Source: Gammaproteobacteria bacterium (GTDB lineage Bacteria > Pseudomonadota > Gammaproteobacteria > HK1). Taken from it: a stretch of 8,653 nt of DNA. Positions within the stretch are counted from its first letter, which is position 1, and every line of letters begins with the position of its first letter. The position numbers were made by a program, and so were the translations under genes. Positions 1-5,505 of the stretch are shown one piece after another. The stretch lies in assembly GCA_022822245.1 (NCBI GenBank), contig JAJECB010000102.1, forward strand, positions 1-8,653, in the 5' to 3' direction. The notes below the pieces were generated by a model. It searched no databases, had not been told where the DNA came from, and saw only the letters and a list, made by a program, of their open reading frames with translations.

Positions 1-29
1 GCTCGTCCGACATCAGGAACAGCACGTTC
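1..29. repeat. Left copy of a direct repeat (29 bp or longer)
   Basis: Bases 1-29 are identical to 4443-4471 in the same orientation. The match may extend beyond the left edge. It falls inside the first codons of a sulfatase gene (residues NVLFLMSDE). The two copies bound a block of about 4.44 kb. Confidence 0.9.
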
Positions 30-31
30 AT
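1..31 (-). CDS. Sulfatase, 5' end only (continues beyond left edge)
   Basis: Ten codons are visible on the minus strand, reading MNVLFLMSDE from an ATG at 31-29. This is the usual opening of arylsulfatase / type I sulfatase family proteins: a first beta strand followed by an Asp that helps bind the catalytic calcium. An AAGGA Shine-Dalgarno-like site lies about 7 bases before the ATG, which supports a real start. The formylglycine Cys/Ser-x-Pro-x-Arg motif would be downstream, outside the window, so activity cannot be judged. Bases 1-29 are repeated exactly at 4443-4471. In that second copy the coding frame continues upstream as TRNR, while here the upstream sequence is different and supplies a new start codon. 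The family call rests on ten residues only. Confidence 0.55.
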   Translation of the reverse strand, partial: MNVLFLMSDE

Positions 32-60
32 GCGGCATTCCTTGCTACTCTTTCGCCCCG

Positions 61-200
61 TCAATGCCGGTGGAGCCGCATTCTGGGGCGGGCAGGGCCC
101 AACTGTAGATCGAAGGCCGTGGTCTTCGCCGCCGTTTGCTCCTCGCCCGTGTGAGGTTCGCAAGGCTGCCGGTGAAGGTATCTGCGATGCGGAACTTCAT
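61..200 (-). pseudogene. Remnant of the RelE-like N-terminus of a UvrD-type helicase
   Basis: From an ATG at 200-198 the minus strand reads MKFRIADTFTGSLANLT. The frame must then shift, apparently because of two extra bases near 150, to continue as TGEEQTAAKTTAFDLQLG and end at a TGA at 63-61. Together these two pieces match, from memory, the opening of a family of superfamily I (UvrD/REP-like) helicases that begin with a RelE-like toxin-fold domain of about 100 residues. Only about 45 codons remain, there is no helicase motif, and the continuation is lost. It is therefore a dead fragment. It lies between the sulfatase start and the methyltransferase end, and is one of several defence-type gene scars in the left half of the window. 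The family assignment is by recognition of the N-terminal pattern, not by a search. Confidence 0.5.
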
Positions 201-352
201 CTCAGGCATCCACGCCGGTCTCCGCGACGATCCGAACGGGGTGCAAGATCCTTGGGGAGACGCCGACATCCGTGCCTGCGACGGAGGAAACTTCATCGCG
301 TGAAGGACGGCCTCCGTTCCGGATTGGTCCCCACAAGTCGAAACCCTGCTGT

Positions 353-1447
353 TCAGGCCTCCACGGCGAAGCAGAAGTCGTGCTCGGCGAGCTGCGACGC
401 CCTCGATCCTCGGAACGAATTTGCTTGGGTGTTACGAACTTTGGACGTGACACCGGTGTCGATGAGACGCACCTTCCGATCCAGGCCGCTCGCCAGCGAG
501 CGCAGGAGTCCATCTCGCAGTTCGGGCTTGTTCAATCGGCGTCCGCCGATGCGAACGACGAGTCTCGCTTGATCGGCGAGCAAGGATGCCACGCCCTTCC
601 AGGCCTCCTCCAGAAATTCCCAGTACATCTCCTTGTTGTAGTGACGATCATCCTGGCGGCCGTGTGGTACCCGTGGTTCGTGCCCCAGGAACCACAGACG
701 AAGCCACTGATCTTCGCGATAGTTGGTCGTGTCGAGGTAGGGCGGTGACGTGATGACGTCGGTGACACGGCCTGAGAGCGTTGGAAACGCACGTCCGCAC
801 CGCCGTGCATCCGACTGAACCACCCGTCCCACTGTCTCCGGCGGCGGCGTTCGGAACCGGTAGTCGACCATCCGCAGAAGAATCTCGAATATGTCGCGCG
901 AGGGCGGTGTAAATCCGTTCCGCCGCCACCAGCGGACCGAGTAGTCGGGTTTTGTGCTGATCGTCCGTGGCATCCGGTTACTGAAACAGTTAGGCGACCG
1001 GTGCGACTCTCCATGCAGCGCGCCGAGGCACAGCGCGGCGATGAACCTGTCATCCTTGCGATGTCGCCAGTCGAGGACTGACCTCAAGTAACTGATCTGC
1101 CCCAGGGTGTCGCGGTGGAAACAGAGATTAAAGAACTCGCCGTCCGGGCTCTCCCCGAGGAGTCCATCCGCTTCGAGATACTCGCAGCGCAACTCTTCGA
1201 CGCGTGCTCGCGCCTCCGATCGCTCGGGCGGACCGCACTTCGCGCCTGAGATGCAGACTGCGACTGGGTTCAGGTCGCTCCCGGCCGCGGCCCGGTCCTG
1301 CAGGAGCGCCTGGAACACCGTCGTCCCACGCCCGCAGAAGGGGTCGAAAACGACGCCATCATAAGGACTTGCGGCGAGATGCTTCTCGACGAAGGTCTCG
1401 GGGAACATTGCGAAGTACGGACAGATCGAGTGAAACCGATGCCTCAC
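353..1447 (-). CDS. Site-specific DNA methyltransferase (N4-cytosine/N6-adenine type)
   Basis: This 364-residue protein should transfer a methyl group from S-adenosylmethionine to an exocyclic amino group of cytosine or adenine in a specific DNA site. The SAM-binding motif I is FDPFCGRGTT at residues 34-43, and the catalytic motif IV is TSPPY at 233-237. The order I then IV, with nearly 190 residues between them, leaves room for a target-recognition region, so it is not the simple beta-class order. The frame is open further upstream, but I place the start at the GTG at 1447-1445. Its GTGA overlaps the stop of the preceding gene, which implies translational coupling, and the conserved-looking sequence begins just after it. 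It is the last gene of a three-gene operon with a ParB-like protein and a putative nuclease. The frame is intact to the TGA at 355-353. Target site unknown. Confidence 0.85.
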   Translation of the reverse strand: MRHRFHSICPYFAMFPETFVEKHLAASPYDGVVFDPFCGRGTTVFQALLQDRAAAGSDLNPVAVCISGAKCGPPERSEARARVEELRCEYLEADGLLGESPDGEFFNLCFHRDTLGQISYLRSVLDWRHRKDDRFIAALCLGALHGESHRSPNCFSNRMPRTISTKPDYSVRWWRRNGFTPPSRDIFEILLRMVDYRFRTPPPETVGRVVQSDARRCGRAFPTLSGRVTDVITSPPYLDTTNYREDQWLRLWFLGHEPRVPHGRQDDRHYNKEMYWEFLEEAWKGVASLLADQARLVVRIGGRRLNKPELRDGLLRSLASGLDRKVRLIDTGVTSKVRNTQANSFRGSRASQLAEHDFCFAVEA

Positions 1448-2448
1448 GCTCGCTCCCTCGCTCGCTCCCGGTAATCCGTGACCCACTGCACGGCCTCCAG
1501 CAACCGATCATACCCTTCAATCGTCGCTCCTGCCTCCACGAGCGGCTCCGCTTCCGCGACGCGACGGGGCAAGCGAAGACGGTGCAGCACGTTACCCATT
1601 ACCCGGACATCATCGATGAATTGTTCGTCGCCCACCACGAACGGCACGATCATGTACGCGGTGAATTCAGTCACCGGCGGTCGCGCGAACCACCGGCTCT
1701 TGAACGCGCCGAGATGACCCTTCAGCGACTTCTCTCTTGCATCTCGGCCGGTCGCAACCTGGGCGGCGGCGAGTGGGAATCCAGGCAGTCGGTCCAGATG
1801 CGGGCGGGCTGCGAATACATCGACCTGATCGTCCTTCGGCTGTCGCGGCGCTCCCGGTTGTGCTTCGACAAGTCCGTCGCCCAGGACGTTCCAAATCTAT
1901 CGCAGCTTCTCAAGGAACCCCAACCCATCTCGCCGCGGGAATCCAAATGACCACGCGCTGCCTCCGATCTCGGACGCCAGGGCAGCAGTCGCGAAGTACT
2001 GGAAGAACTCGCGCAATCTCCTCACTTCAGGTTCGTCAGGGTGCAGTTCGGAACCGTCCAGAATCGGCGACAGGGCCCGAAGATTCGAGAGGACGAGGCT
2101 CAGAATGTATGCCGTGTGCCCGAAGGAGCCTTGGGCCAGCTCGCACGTGAGGATGTCGCCACGGGCATCCAGTTCGAATGGGTACGCAGAAGAGCCCAAG
2201 GCGCGCCGTCTGTTGTCGAGCCGGTTGACCGTGCTTGAAACGACTTCTTCTTCCCCGTTCTGCATCTCGCCATCCACGTCGATATGGCCGTCGGCCGCGC
2301 CAATCGCAGCCTGATTGGCAAGATCCGAAGTCGTGGCTGCGGAGTCACTCGCAAAGAACGCGGCGAGCTCGAGAAAGTCTGCGGCACGATCGAGGTCCGC
2401 CGCTCCGCCCATTACTTCATCTATGGGGAAACACAGAGAACTCGTCAT
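1444..2448 (-). pseudogene. Putative PD-(D/E)XK-like nuclease, interrupted by an in-frame TAG
   Basis: An ATG at 2448-2446 (ATGA overlap with the ParB-like gene) opens a 183-residue reading frame that stops at TAG (1899-1897). The same frame then stays open to the TGA at 1446-1444, giving 334 codon positions if the TAG is read through. The downstream part still looks like protein: it contains KDDQVDVFA (about 205-213), AAAQVATG (227-234), KSRWF (250-254) and TAYMIVPFVVGDEQF. The pattern of an acidic DxVDV strand followed by a QxATG strand resembles PD-(D/E)XK-fold nuclease cores, with Gln in an unusual place. That assignment is inference. The first 183 residues are acidic and alpha-helical in character and I do not recognise them. 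No ATG, GTG or TTG lies in frame between the TAG and the GTG at 1674, so the C-terminal part could not restart before losing the putative catalytic strands. Sequencing error, recent inactivation or amber readthrough are all possible. Confidence 0.6.
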
Positions 2449-3593
2449 TCGGCATCTCTCGCTTCACGGCGTTTCTTCACCATGCGGGCATGCACGACCT
2501 CCGCCGTTTCCTTGACGTCCTCCGCGATGTCGAGCAAGGACTGGTCCTGCCCGTCGTAGGCCCTGAGCGAACCGGCCGCCTCACGGAGGTCGTCGCGCGC
2601 GCGAATGAGGGACGCGGTGAATTGCTTGTCGACTGGCTCTGTGCTTGCGTGAGCCGCATCGAGATCACGCGTCGCTTCAAGCACGAGGCGCCCTTCCGCA
2701 TGTGCGAGCACCTCGCCGAGACGCTTGATATCGGGATTCTGGGACTGCACTATCGGCGGCGTGTCATCCTTCTTCGACCCGAATATCCAGACGAGCACCT
2801 GACGGAGCTCACCAAGCTTCTCCTCGGGGATCTGGTTCGGCTCGGGTTCATGACGTGCCCATGCGGGTCCGAGACCCAGGTAGTCCATGTACTGGGAACG
2901 GGAAAGTGCGGTGTAGAGGTGGGAGAAGTTGAACTTCCTCGTATAGCGGTCCTCGACATCGAACAAGCGTTGGTGCTCGGCCTGTTCCAGCACGTAGATC
3001 GCAGACACCATGCGCTTGATCGTGTCGTGCCGATCGCCGATAGCTCGTGCGATGTCCGCCAGCTCGACTCCGTCAACACGTTCCGCCTTGTACCACTCCG
3101 CCGCGAATCGAGCCTTGGCATAGGCGTCCCACTTCGCGGGACCGTTGATGTGCTTGAAGCCGATGAAGGATCGGGCATGCTTTCGGCTCGCGACCGGGTA
3201 CACGGACACTTGAGCGAAAGTCTCGCGGAGTGGCTCGGCGACCGGCGGTACCGAAATGCGGAGCCCTTCTCGCGATAGGATTCTGTCGACAAGATCCGGC
3301 TCACTTAGCAGACGCAGTGCCGCGAGCCTCCGGTTGCCTTCCAGAACGATCAACCTGTCGCTCTCGGGGTCAGGGTCGTCCATCACGACCAGCGGCTCGA
3401 TATCGAGATATCCGTTCGTGGAAATCGACTCGAGCAGTTCATTGAGTTCAGCGGCCCGGTACAGGCGGGCGATGATCGCCTCATCGGTAATGTCGTTTCC
3501 ATCGCCGATCAGCCGCGGGTTCCCGGGGTCCAGCCGAAGCAGTTCGACCGGGACCTTCGTGGTTGTCTCAAGTTGCATCGAACTCACATCCAA
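2445..3593 (-). CDS. ParB/sulfiredoxin-fold domain protein, defence-operon type
   Basis: This 382-residue protein opens with a ParB N-terminal (Srx-like) domain: LDPGNPRL at 21-28 and the nucleotide-binding box LEGNRRLAALR at 84-94 (GNRR replaces the GERR/GxxR of plasmid ParB). A stretch at 145-165 (FKHINGPAKW, then a helix) and a likely helix-turn-helix at about 176-197 (VELADIARAIGDRHDTIKRM) follow. The C-terminal 120 residues are helical and charged. ParB-fold proteins bind or hydrolyse CTP or ATP, and some are nucleases. No partner ParA or parS is seen, so chromosome partition is unlikely. It is the first gene of the operon and overlaps the next by ATGA. The TTG at 3593 is preceded by AAGGAG at 7 bases. 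GTG at 3587 (AGGA at 7 bases) and ATG at 3578 are alternatives. Role probably in DNA recognition or modification defence; exact function unknown. Confidence 0.75.
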   Translation of the reverse strand: MDVSSMQLETTTKVPVELLRLDPGNPRLIGDGNDITDEAIIARLYRAAELNELLESISTNGYLDIEPLVVMDDPDPESDRLIVLEGNRRLAALRLLSEPDLVDRILSREGLRISVPPVAEPLRETFAQVSVYPVASRKHARSFIGFKHINGPAKWDAYAKARFAAEWYKAERVDGVELADIARAIGDRHDTIKRMVSAIYVLEQAEHQRLFDVEDRYTRKFNFSHLYTALSRSQYMDYLGLGPAWARHEPEPNQIPEEKLGELRQVLVWIFGSKKDDTPPIVQSQNPDIKRLGEVLAHAEGRLVLEATRDLDAAHASTEPVDKQFTASLIRARDDLREAAGSLRAYDGQDQSLLDIAEDVKETAEVVHARMVKKRREARDAE

Positions 3594-3613
3594 TTCCTGG
3601 CTCCTTCACACCC

Positions 3614-3822
3614 GGAAGACCTTCATGACCTCGTCGCCGAGGTGGTTGATGACCTTGACCGCGATGCGGCCCGACGACGGGCGGCCGAAGGAGCGCGAGA
3701 GAGCGCTTCGGAGCACCACCCGCGCGTCCGGCGGGCTGACCGCTCTCGTCGAGGTCCCGGTGCCGCTCGGGGTGATCGCGGGCCGGATCGAGGATCGGGT
3801 GCTCGAAGAACTGCGTGTTCAT
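3614..3822 (-). pseudogene. Scar of type III-like restriction/modification gene(s)
   Basis: Two protein ends are joined here in different frames. The ATG at 3822-3820 starts MNTQFFEHPILDPARD, continuing to about residue 30 (DLDESGQP). This is the typical opening of a family of large type III-like restriction endonucleases with helicase domains. A second frame gives an end reading SGRIAVKVINHLGDEVMKV, then FRV and a TGA at 3616-3614. That resembles the C-terminus of the companion type III-like methylase or helicase family. Roughly 65 codons remain from what should be one or two genes of hundreds of codons, so the interior has been deleted and the join lies near 3735. The frame starting at 3822 runs on to a stop at 3568 but loses protein character after the join. 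The scar ends about 20 bases before the ParB-like gene. Family assignments are from memory. Confidence 0.5.
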
Positions 3823-3823
3823 G

Positions 3824-3865
3824 TCGCGGTCAGTCTACCGTTCCACGTCGGCGCGGACGAGGCGG
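3824..3865 (-). promoter_or_regulatory. Duplicated leader, copy A; candidate promoter
   Basis: These 42 bases match 5166-5207 at 38 positions in the same orientation. Read on the minus strand the element ends in a GGTAGACTGA block. TAGACT could be a -10 hexamer, but no convincing -35 is visible. Here TAGACT lies only about 11 bases before the ATG at 3822, which would give a nearly leaderless transcript. In copy B the distance is about 29 bases. Shared promoter or duplication scar are both possible. Confidence 0.4.
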
Positions 3866-3969
3866 TAGAGTCCTCGTATCGGAGCCGAGGCGGGATGCGC
3901 CGGGACGGTGGCAGGGATCGATTCCGTCAAGGAATGATCGGCTGATGCGGGTCGGATCCGCGTGAGAGT

Positions 3970-3980
3970 GGAGGAGGGAG
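3970..3980 (+). promoter_or_regulatory. Ribosome binding site deciding the DUF2306 start
   Basis: A purine-rich GGAGGAGGGAG run ends 7 bases before the GTG at 3988. It supports GTG 3988, or the next codon GTG 3991, as the start of the membrane protein, in the absence of any ATG nearby. Confidence 0.6.
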
Positions 3981-3987
3981 CAGGCGC

Positions 3988-4347
3988 GTGGTGATCTGGT
4001 TGCACCTAGTGACAGCGCTGGCGGCCCTCGGCCTCGGCACGGCGAATCTGGCGCTCGTCAAGGGAACACCGCGCCACCGGATCGTCGGCTGGACCTGGAT
4101 TGCCGCCATGCTGTGCGTCACGCTGTCGTCCTTCGGGATCCGAGAGCTGAATCCCGGTTCGTTCAGTTGGATACACGGGCTCACGGTCTGGACCCTCGCG
4201 AGCATGTTCGTTGCGATCGCCGCGGTGCGCAGAGGTCGAGTCCGTTTGCATGCCGGATTCATGGTCGGGACGATGATCGGTGCGTTCGTGGCCGGCGGTT
4301 TCGCGTTGGCATCGGGCCGCTTCATCGGGCGGCTGCTGGGCTATTGA
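3988..4347 (+). CDS. DUF2306 family integral membrane protein
   Basis: This small protein of 119 residues has four predicted membrane helices at about 3-23, 33-50, 62-81 and 89-110. They are separated by short basic loops (KGTPRHR, RRGRVRLH), so the inner-face charges follow the positive-inside rule. The pattern HRIVGWTW followed by a helix ending LSSFGI, then SWIHGLTVWTL and RLHAGFM, is characteristic of the DUF2306 family. Its histidines near helix ends suggest a cytochrome b561-like or heme-handling fold, but no function is established. The start is GTG at 3988 with a strong upstream Shine-Dalgarno run. It is the only plus-strand gene in the window, transcribed away from the restriction-type operon and towards the MntA/HepT pair. 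It ends with GRFIGRLLGY and looks intact. Its relation to the defence genes around it is probably incidental. Confidence 0.8.
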   Translation: MVIWLHLVTALAALGLGTANLALVKGTPRHRIVGWTWIAAMLCVTLSSFGIRELNPGSFSWIHGLTVWTLASMFVAIAAVRRGRVRLHAGFMVGTMIGAFVAGGFALASGRFIGRLLGY

Positions 4348-4365
4348 CCGGGCTTCCCGCCGGTC
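4346..4365 (+). terminator. Weak hairpin just after the DUF2306 gene
   Basis: GACCGG and CCGGTC (6 bp stem, 8-base loop) begin within the stop codon region of the DUF2306 gene. There is no T-run after it, so it may be only a weak or factor-assisted terminator. A second small hairpin (CAGCCG/CGGCTG) follows near 4425-4440. Confidence 0.25.
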
Positions 4366-4431
4366 CGGCATGCGATGAGGCAGCCGACCGTTGGCACCAC
4401 CCCTTCCGGCCGGAGAGGGCCAGGCAGCCGT

Positions 4432-4488
4432 TTCCCGGCTGTGCTCGTCCGACATCAGGAACAGCACGTTCCGGTTCCGCGTGACCAC
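4432..4488 (-). pseudogene. Truncated second copy of the sulfatase 5' end
   Basis: A GTG at 4488-4486, directly after the HepT stop codon, opens VVTRNRNVLFLMSDEHSRE. This is a normal-looking sulfatase N-terminus, with DEH at the metal-binding strand. After about 19 residues the frame turns into low-information Pro/Arg/Gly sequence opposite the DUF2306 gene, and no sulfatase motif follows. Bases 4443-4471 are identical to 1-29. This copy has the more natural upstream residues (TRNR) but has lost the rest of the gene. The left copy keeps the continuing gene but has a replaced upstream region. The simplest reading is that the sulfatase once began here, behind the MntA/HepT pair, and was split by insertion of the 4.4 kb block. 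Confidence 0.6.
4443..4471. repeat. Right copy of the direct repeat
   Basis: Identical over 29 bases to positions 1-29, same orientation. It marks the right boundary of the block that holds all the restriction-type genes and the DUF2306 gene. Confidence 0.9.
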
Positions 4489-4860
4489 TTATTCGGAGGC
4501 CTCGGGAGTCGAATCCAGGAGATTCCGCAGCGCCGGCAGCAGATTCGGAATGGCGTCCTGGATGATGGACCAGATGATGTCTTCGCTGATGTGCAGGTAG
4601 CTATGAGCCAGGCGGTTGCGTGTCCCCACGATCGCGTGCCAGGGAATGTCGGGATGCGCCTTCCGGACCTCGAGCGGGATGTGGGTGGCCGCTTCACCAA
4701 TGAGTTGGAGCTTGCGCAGCGTAGCGTCGTAGGTGAGCCCATCGGCCAGGAAGGCGGCTTGGTCCAGTTCGTACGTATAGGTCAGGACGTTCTCGCTGAA
4801 CTCGATCATGTCCTGAACGTAGAAGCGCCATTCGCGCTTTCCCTGCTTACCTTCAGACAC
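4489..4860 (-). CDS. hepT: HepT-like HEPN ribonuclease toxin (DUF86)
   Basis: This 123-residue helical protein belongs to the HEPN/DUF86 family, metal-independent RNases that act as toxins. The catalytic motif RX4HXY is present as RNRLAHSY, with Arg81, His86 and Tyr88. It follows the usual preceding helix (LQLIGEAATHIP) and the segment IPWHAIVGTRN. In studied MntA/HepT pairs the antitoxin silences HepT by AMP transfer onto this tyrosine. I chose the GTG at 4860-4858. It has GGGAG about 7 bases upstream and overlaps the antitoxin gene by 8 bases, and homologues usually begin shortly before the xREWRFY-like stretch. An ATG at 4881 would add seven Ser/Gly-rich residues but lies at the base of a 10 bp palindrome. 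The gene ends in TAA at 4491-4489, immediately before the sulfatase remnant. It looks intact. Confidence 0.85.
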   Translation of the reverse strand: MSEGKQGKREWRFYVQDMIEFSENVLTYTYELDQAAFLADGLTYDATLRKLQLIGEAATHIPLEVRKAHPDIPWHAIVGTRNRLAHSYLHISEDIIWSIIQDAIPNLLPALRNLLDSTPEASE

Positions 4861-5143
4861 GGACGAGCTCCCGCTCGACATGAGGGCGGATCTCCGCCCT
4901 CAGCTCCTGGCTGGTAGCCATGTCCACCGGGCGCCCCAGCAGATCTTCCAGATACGCTTGGGCTCCGAAGTAGCGTCTCCAGTCAGGGGTAACGTCAAAC
5001 CGCACAAGGATGTCCACATCGCTGTCGCCTGCTGCCTGATCGTGAGCGAAGGAACCGAATAGGGACAGGTCGGTGATTCCGAAGCGTTGCGCGAGCGTCG
5101 CCTTGTGCTCCCGAAGCAGGCCGAGGACTTCATCTCTGTTCAT
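4853..5143 (-). CDS. mntA: MntA-like minimal nucleotidyltransferase antitoxin
   Basis: This 96-residue protein has the DNA polymerase beta-type nucleotidyltransferase signature G-S-X10-D-X-D: GSF at 30-32, and Asp42 and Asp44 in SDVDILVRF. The third acidic residue is likely Asp74 in GRPVDMAT. Such minimal nucleotidyltransferases pair with HEPN toxins and are known to transfer AMP to the HepT tyrosine, neutralising the RNase. It is the first gene of the two-gene unit and overlaps hepT by 8 bases, which favours coupled translation and antitoxin-first synthesis. The ATG at 5143 is preceded by GGAG at 9 bases. The duplicated leader element lies 22 bases upstream and may contain its promoter. All catalytic residues are present, so the module is probably functional. 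Confidence 0.88.
   Translation of the reverse strand: MNRDEVLGLLREHKATLAQRFGITDLSLFGSFAHDQAAGDSDVDILVRFDVTPDWRRYFGAQAYLEDLLGRPVDMATSQELRAEIRPHVERELVRV
4881..4902. repeat. Near-perfect palindrome in the mntA/hepT junction
   Basis: TGAGGGCGGA and TCCGCCCTCA face each other with two bases (TC) between them. The element lies inside the 3' part of mntA and just upstream of the alternative hepT ATG at 4881. It could be an mRNA hairpin that tunes hepT translation or an operator; codon constraint alone is unlikely to give 10 paired bases. Confidence 0.5.
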
Positions 5144-5165
5144 GGACGAAGACTCCGCGTCTCGG

Positions 5166-5207
5166 TCGCGTTCAGTCTACCGTTCCAGATCGGTGCGGAC
5201 GAGGCGG
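5166..5207 (-). promoter_or_regulatory. Duplicated leader, copy B; candidate mntA promoter
   Basis: These bases match 3824-3865 at 38 of 42 positions. On the minus strand TAGACT, a possible -10 hexamer, lies about 29 bases before the mntA ATG at 5143, a normal promoter distance. No clear -35 is visible. Confidence 0.4.
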
Positions 5208-5226
5208 GAAAACCATGAGGAGCGGA

Positions 5227-5246
5227 GCCGGCGATTTCGCGCCGGC
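5227..5246. repeat. Small hairpin in the spacer upstream of mntA
   Basis: GCCGGCG and CGCCGGC form a 7 bp stem around a 6-base loop. No T-run follows on either strand, so it is not a clear terminator. Apart from this hairpin, the leader copy B and the terminator at 5341-5395, I see no gene or site in 5144-5505. Confidence 0.35.
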
Positions 5247-5340
5247 ACCGGGCCGCTTCAACGGGTAACGGCTCGTCTGCCGAGGCCGGTATTCCGCCCG
5301 CGCGGCGGGCTTGGCACGGGGGACGTTCAGGGCGCGGGCG

Positions 5341-5395
5341 AAAAGAGGCCCGCCGTCTCCCGGCGCATGGTGGTGCTGCCGGGAGGCGGCGGGCC
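5341..5395 (-). terminator. Rho-independent terminator of the nrdJ genes
   Basis: On the minus strand, 18-base arms at 5395-5378 and 5364-5347 pair at 17 of 18 positions around a 13-base loop and are followed at once by TCTTTT (5346-5341). It lies about 110 bases beyond the nrdJb-like stop and faces the right way to end the ribonucleotide reductase transcript before the mntA region. Confidence 0.85.
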
Positions 5396-5505
5396 CAAAG
5401 CCGGAGTCCCTTCCGGCGCCCGTTGTTCGGTATGGCGGCGGGTTGCCTCGGGCCCGAGCGGCGGCCCTCCGTGTGCAACGCTCCCCTTCCGGACGACTTT
5501 CCCGA

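Noticed and set aside
1204..1950. 248-codon plus-strand open frame
   Set aside because: Antisense to the methyltransferase and nuclease genes; Arg/Ser-rich, no motif, no plausible ribosome binding site noted.
2235..3278. 347-codon plus-strand open frame
   Set aside because: It lies antisense to the ParB-like gene, which has clear motifs and proper overlaps; the antisense product matches nothing I recognise.
2445..3593. Chromosome or plasmid partition ParB
   Set aside because: There is no ParA neighbour and no parS-like site, the box is GNRR rather than the usual ParB form, and the operon partner genes are a methyltransferase and a putative nuclease.
3256..3945. 229-codon plus-strand open frame
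   Set aside because: Ser/Arg-rich antisense of the ParB-like 5' end and the restriction-gene scar; the opposite strand carries the recognisable peptides.
5140..5478. 112-codon minus-strand open frame in the spacer between mntA and nrdJb
   Set aside because: It runs through the terminator arms and the duplicated leader and has low-information Arg/Pro/Ala sequence.
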